A DNA stretch of 64,000 nucleotides, from the NCBI RefSeq assembly GCF_000002425.4, contig NC_037272.1, positions 14,023,354 to 14,087,353 of the forward strand, given 5' to 3'. Within the stretch, counting starts at the first letter, position 1; each line of letters begins with the position of its first letter. The position numbers and the translations under genes are program-made. Below the pieces are notes generated by a model. The model was given only the letters and a program-made list of their open reading frames with translations, did not search any database and had not been told where the DNA came from. Below are positions 46,245-57,305 of the stretch, in pieces. The stretch is from Physcomitrium patens (Eukaryota; Streptophyta; Bryopsida; Funariales; Funariaceae).

Positions 46245-47291
46245 TCATCTTGGTTTTGATGGATGTCGTTGATAAAAAACTTTGACTTTAGCTGATGCAT
46301 TTCCTAGATTCCTGGATGGCTCCCATGTGCGTTCACTAATATCATATCCACGCCAATGAACAAGATATTCCAGCTTATTTCGGCGCCGCCTTGAGTCTAA
46401 TATCTCTTCCACCTCAAATTCTTCATTATTATCTACTTCTATATGAGGCGATGGCATTTGTCTTGTTCCTTGTATATCCACTGTCTTATATGGTTCAAGA
46501 AGAGACACGTGGAATACAGGATGGATCTTCATTGACTCCGGTAGATATAACCGATATGCAACTGGGTTGATCTGTTCAGAAACAGAAAAGGGGCCAAGCC
46601 TACGATAGTCCAACTTGTCACAAGGTCGAGTAGTCTTGATATTATGACGAAGTAGCCATACCTTATCACCCACGTTGATTTGTGGTTGCTCCTTACGATA
46701 AAGATCTGCGTTTATGTTTTGTCGCTCTTGAACTTCCTTCAATTGCGTCTTCATTATTGCATGTAACTCTGACAACCGATTTGCCATATCTTCTGCTGCA
46801 GGATTATCAACTTTTGAAAAATCAAAAGTATCAAGTCGTGGATGATAGCCATAATTGGCAAAGAAAGGTATTTGTTGCATGGAAGAATGTACTGTATTAT
46901 TATAAGCAAACTCTGCCAATGGCAGAAGGGTTGTCCAATCATCTTGTTGGTAGTTGATAGTATACCTTAAATATTGCTCCAAGACTTGGTTTACGCGCTC
47001 TGTTTGTCCATTAGTTTGAGGATGGGAAGCCGAAGATAGCTTTATGTCCACTTTTAAAATCTTGAAAAGGGTCCTCCAAAATCTTGACACAAATTGAGTT
47101 CCCCTATCCGATATGATATCTTTAGGTAATCCATGATAGCGATAGATATTATCAATGAAAAGCTTAGCTGTTTCTTCACCTGTGATAGATTTTGTACATG
47201 GCACAAAATGTGCCATCTTGGTGAAACGATCTACTATCACAAATATAGAATCATAAGATCTTGAGCTTGGAAGATCTGTGATGAAATCCAT
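46245..47291 (-). pseudogene. Integrase core, GPY/F and chromodomain of G (348 codons open)
   Basis: One uninterrupted frame: MDFITDLPSS, SDRGTQFVS and GQTERVNQ carry the DDE residues, then the GPY/F module (RRLGPFSVSEQ) and the chromodomain (FEVEEILDSRRR, YLVHWRGYDISERTWEP). The frame starts at a methionine inside pol, because a TAG just upstream (near 47415) cuts the N-terminal zinc-binding part. It is the best preserved integrase/chromodomain in the window. Confidence 0.85.
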
Positions 47292-49733
47292 AGAAACAGA
47301 AGACCATGGTTATTCTGGTATAGGTAATGGCTGAAGAAGTCCGTAAGGTCGATGACGAGGAATTTTTGATCTTGAACAAATATCACATGATTGTACAAAG
47401 TCTTTGACTGACTTCTACATTTGTGGCCACCAAAAATCTCTTGATATGAGTTCCAAAGTCTTATTATATCCAAAGTGCCCTGCTGCTGGAAAGTCATGAC
47501 GTGCTTGAAGAACACGTAAACGTGCTTCTTCTTTTGGAACATATAGGCGTCTTTCAAAATATAATAGATTATTCTTGAACTCGAACTTAGAAGGATCATG
47601 AGATTTGGAAGAATTATTCTCGATATCATAAACAAGAGGATCTGAGGACATACTGGACTGGATTTGCTTGAGAAAAGTTGAATCAACAATCAATGTTGAT
47701 TTCACTGCTCGGAGATGAAATTGCTCCGGTTTCAAGAGGACCGTTCTTTGTTGCTCAAAAGCTGCATCTCCTTCTTTTGGTGCAAAATAAGAACGTCTAG
47801 ACAGGGCATCGGATAAACCTTGTTGTTTTCCTGGCCGATAAGTGATAATGAACTCGAATCTTGACAAAGACATACTCCAACGAGCTTGACGACGATTCAA
47901 CACGCGTGCTGACATGAAATACTCGAGGTTCTTGTGATCTGTATACACAGTGACTGGACTAGAAGCGCCTTCTAGATAATGACGCCATTCTTGAAAGGAA
48001 TCCACGATCGCAAGAAGTTCTTTATCGTGGATCTCATAATTGATCTCGGCTGCTCAGAATTTTCTTGAATGAAAAGCTATCGGATGAAGTTTGTCATCTA
48101 TTCCCATTTGTGATAAAACTGCACCCAAGGCAAAATCTAATGCAATTGTTTCCATAAAAAATGCCTTGGAAAAATCAACACGATATAAGACTGGTGCAGA
48201 GACAAACGATATCTTCAAGGCTTCAAGTGCTGCTTCCGCTTCTTGATTCCATTGGAATTTATCTTTACTAGTCAAGTCTATAAGTGGAGCTGCAACTCAT
48301 GAGAAATCTTTGATGAAGATCCGATAGTAATTGGCAAATCCCAAGAAACATTGGACATCTCATACTGTCCTTGGAATCTTCCAATCTATGATTGTTTGGA
48401 CTTTCTTAGAATCCATCATGAGACCATCATTTGAAATGATGTATCCTAAAAAGTCAACTTGAGAAGTGTGAAATACACACTTTTCCATCTTGGCATATAA
48501 TCCTGCATCTCTAAGTTTTTGTAATACTTGACGAATATGTATTTCATGTTCTTCGACGTTCTTAGAATAGATCAGGATATCGTCTAGATAGCAGACGACA
48601 AAATTGTCTAAGAATTCACGAAATACATCATTCATGAGATGTTGAAAAGTAACTGGTGTATTCGTGAGTCCAAAGGGCATGACATTATATTCGAAATGTC
48701 CATACCTGGTTCAAAACGCAGTCTTCCATTCATCTCCTTCTTTGATCCGTACTAGATTATATGCTCCTCTTAGATCTATTTTTATATAGATCTTAGCTTG
48801 ATTCAACTGGTCAAGGAGTCCTGATATCAAAGGTAATGGATACCTGTTCTTGATTGTGATCTTGTTGAGTCCTTGATAATCAACACACATTCGTAAAGAT
48901 CCATCTTTTTTCTTTACGAATAGAATTGGAGCTCCTGCTGGAGATTTTGAATGGCATATGAAATTCTTCGCTAAATTCTCGTCAATATATGTCTTGAGTT
49001 CAGCCATCTCATCTTGCGATAAACTGTAAATTGGTCCAAATGGTGGCTGAGTTCCTTCCTTGAGGTCGATTGAACAATCATATGGGCGATGCTCAAGAAG
49101 AATATCTGCATTCTTTTTCTCAAAAACGTCTTGATACTCCTGATATTGACTTGGAATGCCACTTGAAGTCTTTACGTTTTCAGAAATAGGTGCAGCATAA
49201 ATAGCAAAAGTTGATCCTTCTTTTGCTGCGTGTATAAATGCTTTTACACCTATCAGTACGGGTTTTACTATACTAGACTTATAATTTTTTACTTGGTTGG
49301 TAGAACTATTAATAACGCTCTGGGAAAAGTCAAGTTTACGCGAATTCCAATCTATTCGAGGGTTATATTTTTCTAGCCAGGATAAACCTAAAATAACTGG
49401 ATTGGACGGGGATTTAATTATGTTAAAAGCTATGTAGCTATCATGACCGTCTATTGTTACTTTTATAGGATGAGTTTCATGAGTGACATCTCCAGAAGAC
49501 AAGGGACGACCATCTATGACTTCTACATGTACTCGTTTAGGTTTCTGTATAAAGGGTATTTTACGACTTTTAACAAATTGTTCATCTAAAAAACATGTTG
49601 AGGCTCCCAAATCTAATAAAGCAGAGGCTTTGTAATTCTTAGGTCCTAAATATAAGTCTATTATAAAACAAGGAGAGGGTTCTGAGGAGAGGATAGGACC
49701 TTCATTAGGAATTGTACAAGGTTCCAGCTGCAC
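47292..49733 (-). pseudogene. Protease, RT and RNase H of G
   Basis: Frames 49733-48711, 48680-48360, 48275-48054 and 48005-47415 on the minus strand. The protease box is [13 protein letters not shown], so the usual D-S-G is D-L-G. RT has [16 protein letters not shown] and CYLDDILIYSKN. RNase H has the same ETIALDFALGAVLSQ as F, lacking the TDAS Asp. Stops include one after EWKTAF (48711) and TGG to TAG near 47415. Confidence 0.85.
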
Positions 49734-49738
49734 GGTCC

Positions 49739-50743
49739 CTATTGTAGCTGGACGAATCCGTTTTCCGACATGTTGTCTTCTTTGACCGTCGTACCCCTCA
49801 TTTTATAGTTGCGTTGTTTCTTTGGACAATATTGAGCAGTGTGCTTAGGTTCTCCGCAATATAAACATAATCCTTCTTGTCGACGACGAATCTTTTCTTG
49901 CTCAGTTAGGGATTTAAAACGTACCGCGTCAATTTGCATGTCTTCTACTTCTGAATGTACGTTTGGCAAAGATGTTGATGTTGCCATTGAGTAATAACGT
50001 TGAGGTTCCCGTGAATGATTCTCAGATCGAAATTCAAAAAGTCGATTATCACATTTTATCGCAAAATCGATTGCTTGACTCAAAGTTTGAGGATCAGGTA
50101 AGTTGAGCATCAATTTCTTTACTTCGTATTGCAATCCATAAAAAACTTGACTGATGAGTGCAGCATCATCCCACTTGATGTCAATTGCAAGTTGTCAAAA
50201 TTGTGAAGCATATACTGTTACTGAGTGATTTTCTTGTCGCAAAATTCGGATCTTATTTGTTGCTACACGAGTTGCATCGTGTTCACCATACATAGATCGA
50301 AACTCCGCCAAAAAAGCTTCCAAATTGTCCAATATTGGATTTCGTTGTTCAAGAAAAGATGAAAACCATGATAATGCAGAACCAGAAAGTAGAGTGCCAA
50401 TAAACCTGACTTGTGATCCTGGAGTTGGATAGCTTTGCGGTTGAAGTTCAATTGCCAATTGTACTTGATTGATGAATCCTCGAAACTTAGATCTCGTACC
50501 ATCAAATTTCTCAGGTAAGGCAATTCTTGGTTCTCTAGTGCTTACAGGGTGTTGTACAATTGGAAAAGGAACGTGATTTGTTGTAGATGTTGAAGCAGCT
50601 CCGATCATCTCTATATCCCCACTTTCTGCTATTCTTGTTCTTTCATGTGTTGGTGAATTGAGTTGATGCATCGCAAGCATTAACTCCCTCATTTGCTCTT
50701 GCATTTGTGCCATTGCACTCTTCATTTCAACAAGCTCTGTCAT
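49739..50743 (-). pseudogene. Gag of G
   Basis: Starts MTELVEMKSAMAQ at about 50743. The capsid block PEKFDGTRSKFRGFINQ is present. The TGA after YASQF (near 50195) is at the same place as in F. The knuckle CLYCGEPKHTAQYC is intact. The frame ends in TAG at 49739, with the -1 pol overlap as in F. Confidence 0.85.
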
Positions 50744-50951
50744 AATGACACTAAGAAAAATTTGTTTGATACTGCTCAAGATAAAAGAAAAGAAAGACTT
50801 GATAACAAAGAAGATACTAAGAACAATATCAGTTTAGAAGTGGGTAATCTGCAAACTTCTAATACGCTTATGTCTTGTCAAGAGAAAGGGGTAATCCACT
50901 CTCACTCAAGAAAAACAAAGCTCTGATATTGTAAGTGTACTCTTGTGAATC

Positions 50952-51585
50952 TGTGAAGGACAAAGACTCGATGAGGGAAAATATACACCAAAAGGCTATC
51001 TCGATATAATAAGTCAAAATATAAACAAGTAGATATATTAAAAGAAAACTGGAATGGCTATTGCCACAAGACAAGAAACTAAAGACTCTTGAACCTGAAC
51101 TAGAAGCAAGAAAAGAGTTGACAAGAGTGAAGAAGCCTTCACTCTTGTCTCTATATATACTATCTAACTAGGGGCTACGTGGCGATGTTCTATAGGACCT
51201 CCAATATGTGTTGACTTTGTAGGACACATGCCTTGACTTACAAGGCAAGTTTTTTTACGTGTGGGCCACATAGTTAGCTTGATCTTCAAGCTAACAACAT
51301 GTGTGGCACATGGCCAACTTGTTGACCACGTTTCTAATCCAAAAAGTCAATTAAAGACACCTATGAAGTCAAAGCAACGTCTAGGAAGTTTCTAGGAAGC
51401 TTTTATATGAAATATTATAGAATTAACTTACTTTTATCTACTTTTACTTACTTCTACCTATTTCTATATATAATTATTAGCTTACATGATTATGGCCGTG
51501 ACATTAACTTACTTTTTATCTACTTTTACTTACTTCTACCTATTTCTATATGTAATTATTAGCTTACATGATTATGGCCGTGACA
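50952..51585 (-). repeat. 5' LTR of G with an 83 bp terminal duplication
   Basis: Homologous to the 552 bp LTR up to 51503. The next about 82 bases repeat the outer end of the LTR (TTAACTTAC through GGCCGTGACA). The AGAAG target duplication lies only after the second copy, so the duplication is part of the inserted element or arose in place. Confidence 0.8.
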
Positions 51586-52214
51586 AGAAGGAGGACAACC
51601 AATACCTAAGAAAATTATAAGAATTTTTTCCAATCTATACATTCAATCATCTTCAAATTTTGTTTGCATATTTTTACTATTAGATCTAAATACATAATTT
51701 TTTTGAATTAAGATGAAATCTTAAATTAGTAAATATTAAGGTTTTAAATCTATTATAAATTTTATTTATGATATTTTATTTTTTGGTTAGAATTTGATTT
51801 AGAATTAATAAGGACTAAAAGAAATTTACTCAAAATTTGATAAGGCTTTGATTTTGATTTTTTAGAATTTTTTTAGGATTGGCAAGGATTTGATTAATAT
51901 TTCTATAAGAATTTTTTTTATGATTTTTTCAAGATTTCTTTTAAATTAATTTAGAATTTATTAGTTTTTTTAAGATTTAATAAGAGATGTTAAAGATTTT
52001 TTAAGGATTATTTAGATTATGATAAAATATTTGTTGGATTTTTTAAAAGTTGATAAGATATATTTAACATAATTGGAAGTCTATTTAGATTGTTTAAAAT
52101 TTCCAACTCTTTATATATTATTCTTAAGTTGTAGATTCAACTTCAAGATAAAATCAAATCCTTTCACAACTAGATCCTTAGTGCATTCTTAAATTAATTT
52201 TTATATAATAATAC

Positions 52215-52594
52215 AATTTTAGGGGTGAAGCATGAAGAATGATTGCCAAGAAAAATATAGCAAGAAGAGAAGTTTTTGAGAATGTCTTAGAATAAAAATA
52301 ATTAACAAGTGTTTGTATTTTTTTTTATATAGATGAGTTGATTTAAGGTTTATGTGGAACAATGAGATATTATTCAATTCAAGTTTAACTTGTTGAATGT
52401 AAAAGATAATATCTATAAATTATTTTCTATAATAAATTAATCAATAAATAATTTCTCTAGTGACATGTAAACTCAAAGTAATATTATTGTGATACTTGTA
52501 GTATTTAAATAAAATTTTAAAATAACTTTTAACTTATCTAAACAAGAATTATTTACATTGGAAATTTTAAAATAAAAGCCTAAGTGGTGATTCC

Positions 52595-52630
<36 letters not shown>

Positions 52631-54150
52631 TGTTTGCAGTTTTTCCAAGCTTATGATGATTTGCTGTTAAGGTTTTGAGATGCTTAAAAAACAAACAATA
52701 AGATTTTTAAAATATTATTTTAAAACTAATTTTGTATACAAGTTACAACTTGTACACATACATATTCAGTTTTTAAATTTAAATCTAACTTAAATTTACA
52801 ACTTTATGTCATCTCATTTTATGTCATCTCATTTTTTGATCCTATTGTAAATTTGGACATCCATGATTTGTCCCATCCTTCATTTATGTTTTGTTTTCTT
52901 TCTCTTTTTAATGCATGAAACAAATTGTTAGTTTTTCAATGAACAACTTTTGATATGTAGATTGGTTCTATTATTTATTTTAAAATTATATCCGTCTTAT
53001 CATAACTCTAAATAATTCAAAATTTGCAATTTCAATTTGATTATTCCTTAGAATTTATTTGAAACTGATCATGAAAGTTAGTTATTTTGCCTTGAATTCT
53101 GGATATGAATCAGCAAACACATATCCACTTAACAAGTTCCCTTTACTCAGTCATTCATAATGGTATCACTAATGTGTACAGAATCAAATTGGTAACTCAC
53201 ACCCATTAATATCATATTTGAAACCCTAGCAAGTACTTTTGCAGTGTGATAATGACAATATCATTCAAAAGTATATAGTCCTTTGCCATGTACAACCTAA
53301 AAAACAACACGAGTAGAAAAAGTCAAACATAACTTTTTCAGCAGCAAACAGAGGTAAAAATACTAATAATAATAATAATAATTGCATCAAAGTATAAATA
53401 GTTAAAGCCCATTTTATGCTTATTCCTGAGCTTAAAATGGTGAGGCACTGTGAGATTTGCCATGTTGGGTCCCAAAGGCTTCTTCATCTGGATTTTTCAC
53501 CATTATCATGTCAATTGTTCAATATTTGAAACTTGTTATTGATTTTGGCAAACCATCACCATTGCCTCCAGACAATTGTTGGAAATTAGACTTATAAAGA
53601 ACTAAAGGGGATAATTTAGCTTTTAAAAAGTAAAACATGCATGCTTGTTTAAAAAGTAAATCATATATTTGTATTTATTAAAAACCTCATGATGAAGAAG
53701 AATTGAGAAGGTTAATTCCTCACTTTCATGAACTAGATCCAGAAACTGAAGATTGTGAATTGAACAGTTTCAGTTCCGAGGATATAATTCATCTCATTTT
53801 TTAAAAGGAAGAAGAAAAATTAAGGTGACTTTTTTTAAAAAAAATTCAAAAAAACATTGTTTGTGAAAAATCCGTTTGAAATTAATTGCTGTCAACACAT
53901 GTTAATTTTTCGTTCTTGGAACTTTCAGTGAATAAGCTCTACATACAACATATGATTCTAAAGCAAGAGCAATCTATAAATACACAAATATATGTATGTA
54001 TATATATATATATATATATGTACTCTCCACATCCGCATATAGTTTTCTGTATGAAGAAGGTAACACTGATGTGGGAACAAAATTTTGCTTATTCAATACC
54101 CCCTTCAATAAAAGTAAGGCCTGCAGTAATAAAGCTGGAGCTATACGAAA
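52215..54150. other. AT-rich intergenic region
   Basis: No gene seen. (AT)n at about 52605-52630, (AAT)n at about 53362-53382, and (AT)n at about 53999-54018. Confidence 0.55.
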
Positions 54151-54560
54151 TGGATGAATGAAATCAGGGAAATGAATGAAGATTCCTTATCACCAAAACC
54201 AATGGAATCCCCACCAACAACATTCATTCATCCACTTCGACCTTCGTCTGTCCACCGCATCTCTCATCACTTTTCCGATCCGGCCGTTCATATGACGAAT
54301 GTGGATTTCGACGGACCATATCAAAGTGAGTATTACACGTCAGCCGGATCTGAGGTTTACGTGGACGAAAATTGAATCTCGTAGCTGGATACGCGCTATG
54401 GTTGCACCGGACGGTTGTAACTCGTGGGTTGCCTCGATGTGGAAGATTTGCCGAACCTATAGCATGCGTAGGCTTGGAAGCGCCACATAGGCTCGGGACA
54501 GGTTAGGTGTCTGACACTGAGTTTACCTGGAATTTCACTGGGACAAATTAGGGGGGGTGC
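54151..54560. other. GC-richer patch, possible regulatory or gene remnant
   Basis: Two short plus-strand frames overlap (54154-54375 and 54299-54490) without recognisable domains. The segment GGACCATATCA...ATTACACGTCAG near 54314 resembles GGACCGTATCA...ATTACACGCAG near 36968. Confidence 0.35.
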
Positions 54561-55435
54561 ACAAGACTTATACAGACTAATTGTTGATTTTAAAATATTT
54601 CATTATCGTGATAAATTATATGTATATTTTGGATTAAGTAAAACACGAATATTTTAATATCCTTGGAGTCTAATAAATAAAACTTTGGATGCATTCTATG
54701 ATTCACCAATATTTGCAGATACATTATCATGCAAAATAAAACCAAGCAACAATAATCTGAACCAGAATAAAGACTAGTATTATGTTCTTTTAAACGAAAA
54801 TTTAAATAAATAAAACTTTGTACTACAAACACAAGCCATAAAAAGAATGATAATACAAATCACCCTATTCTATATCATAAGTATGGAACTTTCAAATAGC
54901 TAAACATGATTATTTATATGTGAATTTATAGTCTGAAAATTTAGACATATATCATATTGATGTTCAGGATTATTGTTTAATTGATAATTGCATAAAGTTC
55001 TGAATTTTATATTTTCTTGATGATGATTGATAAAAATCAATAATTTTTTTCTTAAACAATGTTGCATCATTCTAATAAAAATATTAAGGTGCAATTTTTT
55101 TCCCTTTCAAGTGTGGTTTTACTAGTTCTTGCAATTGTTCTTTTGAAAATTTGTGTTTTGAGACGTAGTTCATTGAGGTTACCACTGTTATGATCTTTTT
55201 GAAAGTAAAGTATCTGTTTTTACAAAATTCAAAATTCAAGAGATCTTTTAATAAAAAAATCGATCATCTTTAACGTTAGTAGTTTGGATAATTGATGTGA
55301 TTAGCGTGTTAAGATGTGTATATGTATATTTATTTATTTTCAGAATACGTAAAAAAGATGGAATAGAATACAAGAATATTGACGAACGGAGCATCAATAT
55401 GATTATCACCACATTGATAATTTCAGAGGATTAAA

Positions 55436-55467
<32 letters not shown>

Positions 55468-55599
55468 TCCAACTCACATATCTTTCGAAAAACAAAAACA
55501 TAAAATTCACACTAGTAACTGATACTTTTTTCAAAGTTTCAGTGTTTTGACTATGTTTCAATACTTATTATTTTTCTTTACTATGTAAATGCAAAATTT
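54561..55599. other. AT-rich intergenic region
   Basis: No gene seen. (AT)n at about 55437-55468. Confidence 0.55.
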
Positions 55600-57211
55600 G
55601 GCTCTATCTATCTGCACTCACTCTCGCTCTCTCTCACACACACGCAGGGGACAAGTTGTGGCCGGTACGGACCCAAAGCAGCACATGGGATTTCACAGTT
55701 TCTAAAACGGGAGGGGAACTGGACCGGCGGACCGGCCACCTTCCAGGAAACCAGGGACGCTGCCCGAGACAAAAACGATATTGCCCGTCCGCCCGTCCGC
55801 CCGCCCACTTTCACCATTGGGAGTGTCCTTTTTCACAGGAGCCGGTAGAGAAACGTACTAGGACGGATGATTGAGGGGAAGGCGCAGCCATTGGCGACAC
55901 AAGTGGGTCCTCCCAATGTCCCGCACGGGAACTGGGGCTTGTTCCGCCGCGGCCTTGGGGGAAGCGAGAAGGGAGGATGAGGAGGAGTGTGCAGGCGATG
56001 TGTTGTTTGTTTGTTTGTCTGTCTGTCCATATGTATGTTTGCTTCGGTTGAGGAATGCGTCATCTTGCTGCACTGCTTTACTGCTGGGCTCCCCGTTTTC
56101 GCTGTCGACGTTGTTTGTCGTTTTCTGTGAAAGGCGCGGGGCAATGGAAATGGAGCCTTGCGATTGAACAGGAGCCTTCTTCGTGGCCTGCTTGCGCTCT
56201 GTGCGTGTATGTGTGTGTTTCTGTCTGTGCATGTCTGTGCGCCTCGCCTCAATCCCCCTCTCTTCTTCTTCGTGGTTGTGGCGTTGCAGGTGTCCGAAGT
56301 GACTTAGGATGCCCGGATGGGGCTCGGACGTTGTTGGAGCGATGCGAGTGGTGCTCTTCGGGAGAAGGGCAAGAATCTGAGCACAGGGTTGAGAGCATGC
56401 TTAGGGTCGGATTGTGTAGAGCGGGGAAAACTCGAACGGTTGGGGAGGAATGCTCGTTTTGGGAGGGAGCGGGGTAGGGGTAGAGGGCCGAGAGGAGTAT
56501 GCGTGAGTGGCGAGAGCAGCTGCGTCTGTGGAGCGTGGTGTTGTCGTCTGGTCTTGCCTGGCCCCATCCACACACCCTGAGGATTGCGGAGCTCTGTCCT
56601 GGTGACATAGCCCCCTCCCCTGGAATGCGTTGGAGCTCAGCTCTGCGGTTGCGGGACGTGCGTGGATTTTTTTTCGTGTGTGGTAGTTAGTAGAGCATCG
56701 GGAGTGGCTGAAACCAGGACAATTTGGAGTGTTGTGCTTGGTGACATTGGTCTACGCACGAATCTTTGTCTTTCCAACTCTATCCTGGCCTCTGAGACTC
56801 GTTCCGCGGCCTTCTTTTGCCATGTCTCGTAGTTTGGATCAACATTCTCTCAAAGCTCTAGGCTATGAGGAAACTAGAAGACCCGATTAATCTCTTGGTG
56901 CGCTTCATGTCTTGTACTTCTCTTAGTTTTCTCTCTTGAGCGGCAGCCATTTATCTCCGATTGTTGGTCTGCGTCTTTCCCATCTGCGGCGCATCTCTCG
57001 AAATTGCGGTGACGCTAGACCTGCTACCATAGTAGTCAAGGTCCTGTTTAGTAGCGGTCTTGCTTATCGATCAATCTGGCAGCGAGTGTAAATGTCCGTA
57101 CCTTAATTGTCCTATTCTCTTTGGTGGTAGCTGCCAATCGTGGCTTATTTAGTTTTCGCTGCCACGAAGCTGAAGTGACGAGCAGGAGCTGTCTTTGTCC
57201 TCGTTGTCCTC
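55600..57211 (+). promoter_or_regulatory. Upstream region and probable 5' UTR of the TIME FOR COFFEE-like gene
   Basis: Base composition rises abruptly here. A CT/CA-rich microsatellite (55619-55645) opens the region, typical of plant core promoters and 5' UTRs. Many short overlapping frames occur on both strands, but none has a recognisable product. A possible UTR intron acceptor is GGCGTTGCAG near 56290. The transcription start cannot be placed from sequence alone. Confidence 0.5.
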
Positions 57212-57305
57212 ATGGAGCGCGGCCGTGAGGGTCGGCATGGGAGTGGAGGGGGCGGTCATGTTCATGCTCCTAGGCGACCTCGCTCAGGTTTTAAAGACGC
57301 TGCAG
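57212..57305 (+). CDS. TIC: TIC-like exon 1
   Basis: Encodes the first 31 residues, beginning MERGREGRHG, then a Gly/His stretch and PRRPRSGFKDAA. MER-x-RE-x-R at the start is typical of TIC proteins. The donor is GCAG|GTTGGG, phase 1. Confidence 0.75.

Larger units (their letters stand above)
38798..51585 (-). mobile_element. Chromovirus G, interrupted by chromovirus F
   Basis: Complete Ty3/gypsy chromovirus on the minus strand: 5' LTR 50952-51585 (with an internal duplication), gag, pol, accessory frame, and a 3' LTR split into 38798-38909 and 45242-45686. AGAAG at 38793-38797 and 51586-51590 is a perfect 5 bp target duplication. By eye the two LTRs differ at roughly 20 of 552 positions, so G is clearly older than F. 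Pol has several stops. Confidence 0.9.
37922..52214 (+). repeat. Family H LTR (H2), split by chromovirus G
   Basis: The left part 37922-38797 begins TGTCTTTCTGTAATCC and follows the H1 LTR up to AAGATTGGAGAAG. The right part resumes at 51586-52214 with AGAAGGAGGACAACC and ends ATAATAATACA. The join is continuous with H1 and H3 once G and one AGAAG copy are removed. No 5 bp match flanks the whole LTR, so it may belong to a larger lost element. Confidence 0.75.

Noticed and set aside
55833..56608. Several 90-140 codon frames on both strands upstream of the TIC-like start
   Set aside because: Balanced composition makes frames open on both strands. There is no conserved block, and they lie upstream of a well-supported start exon.
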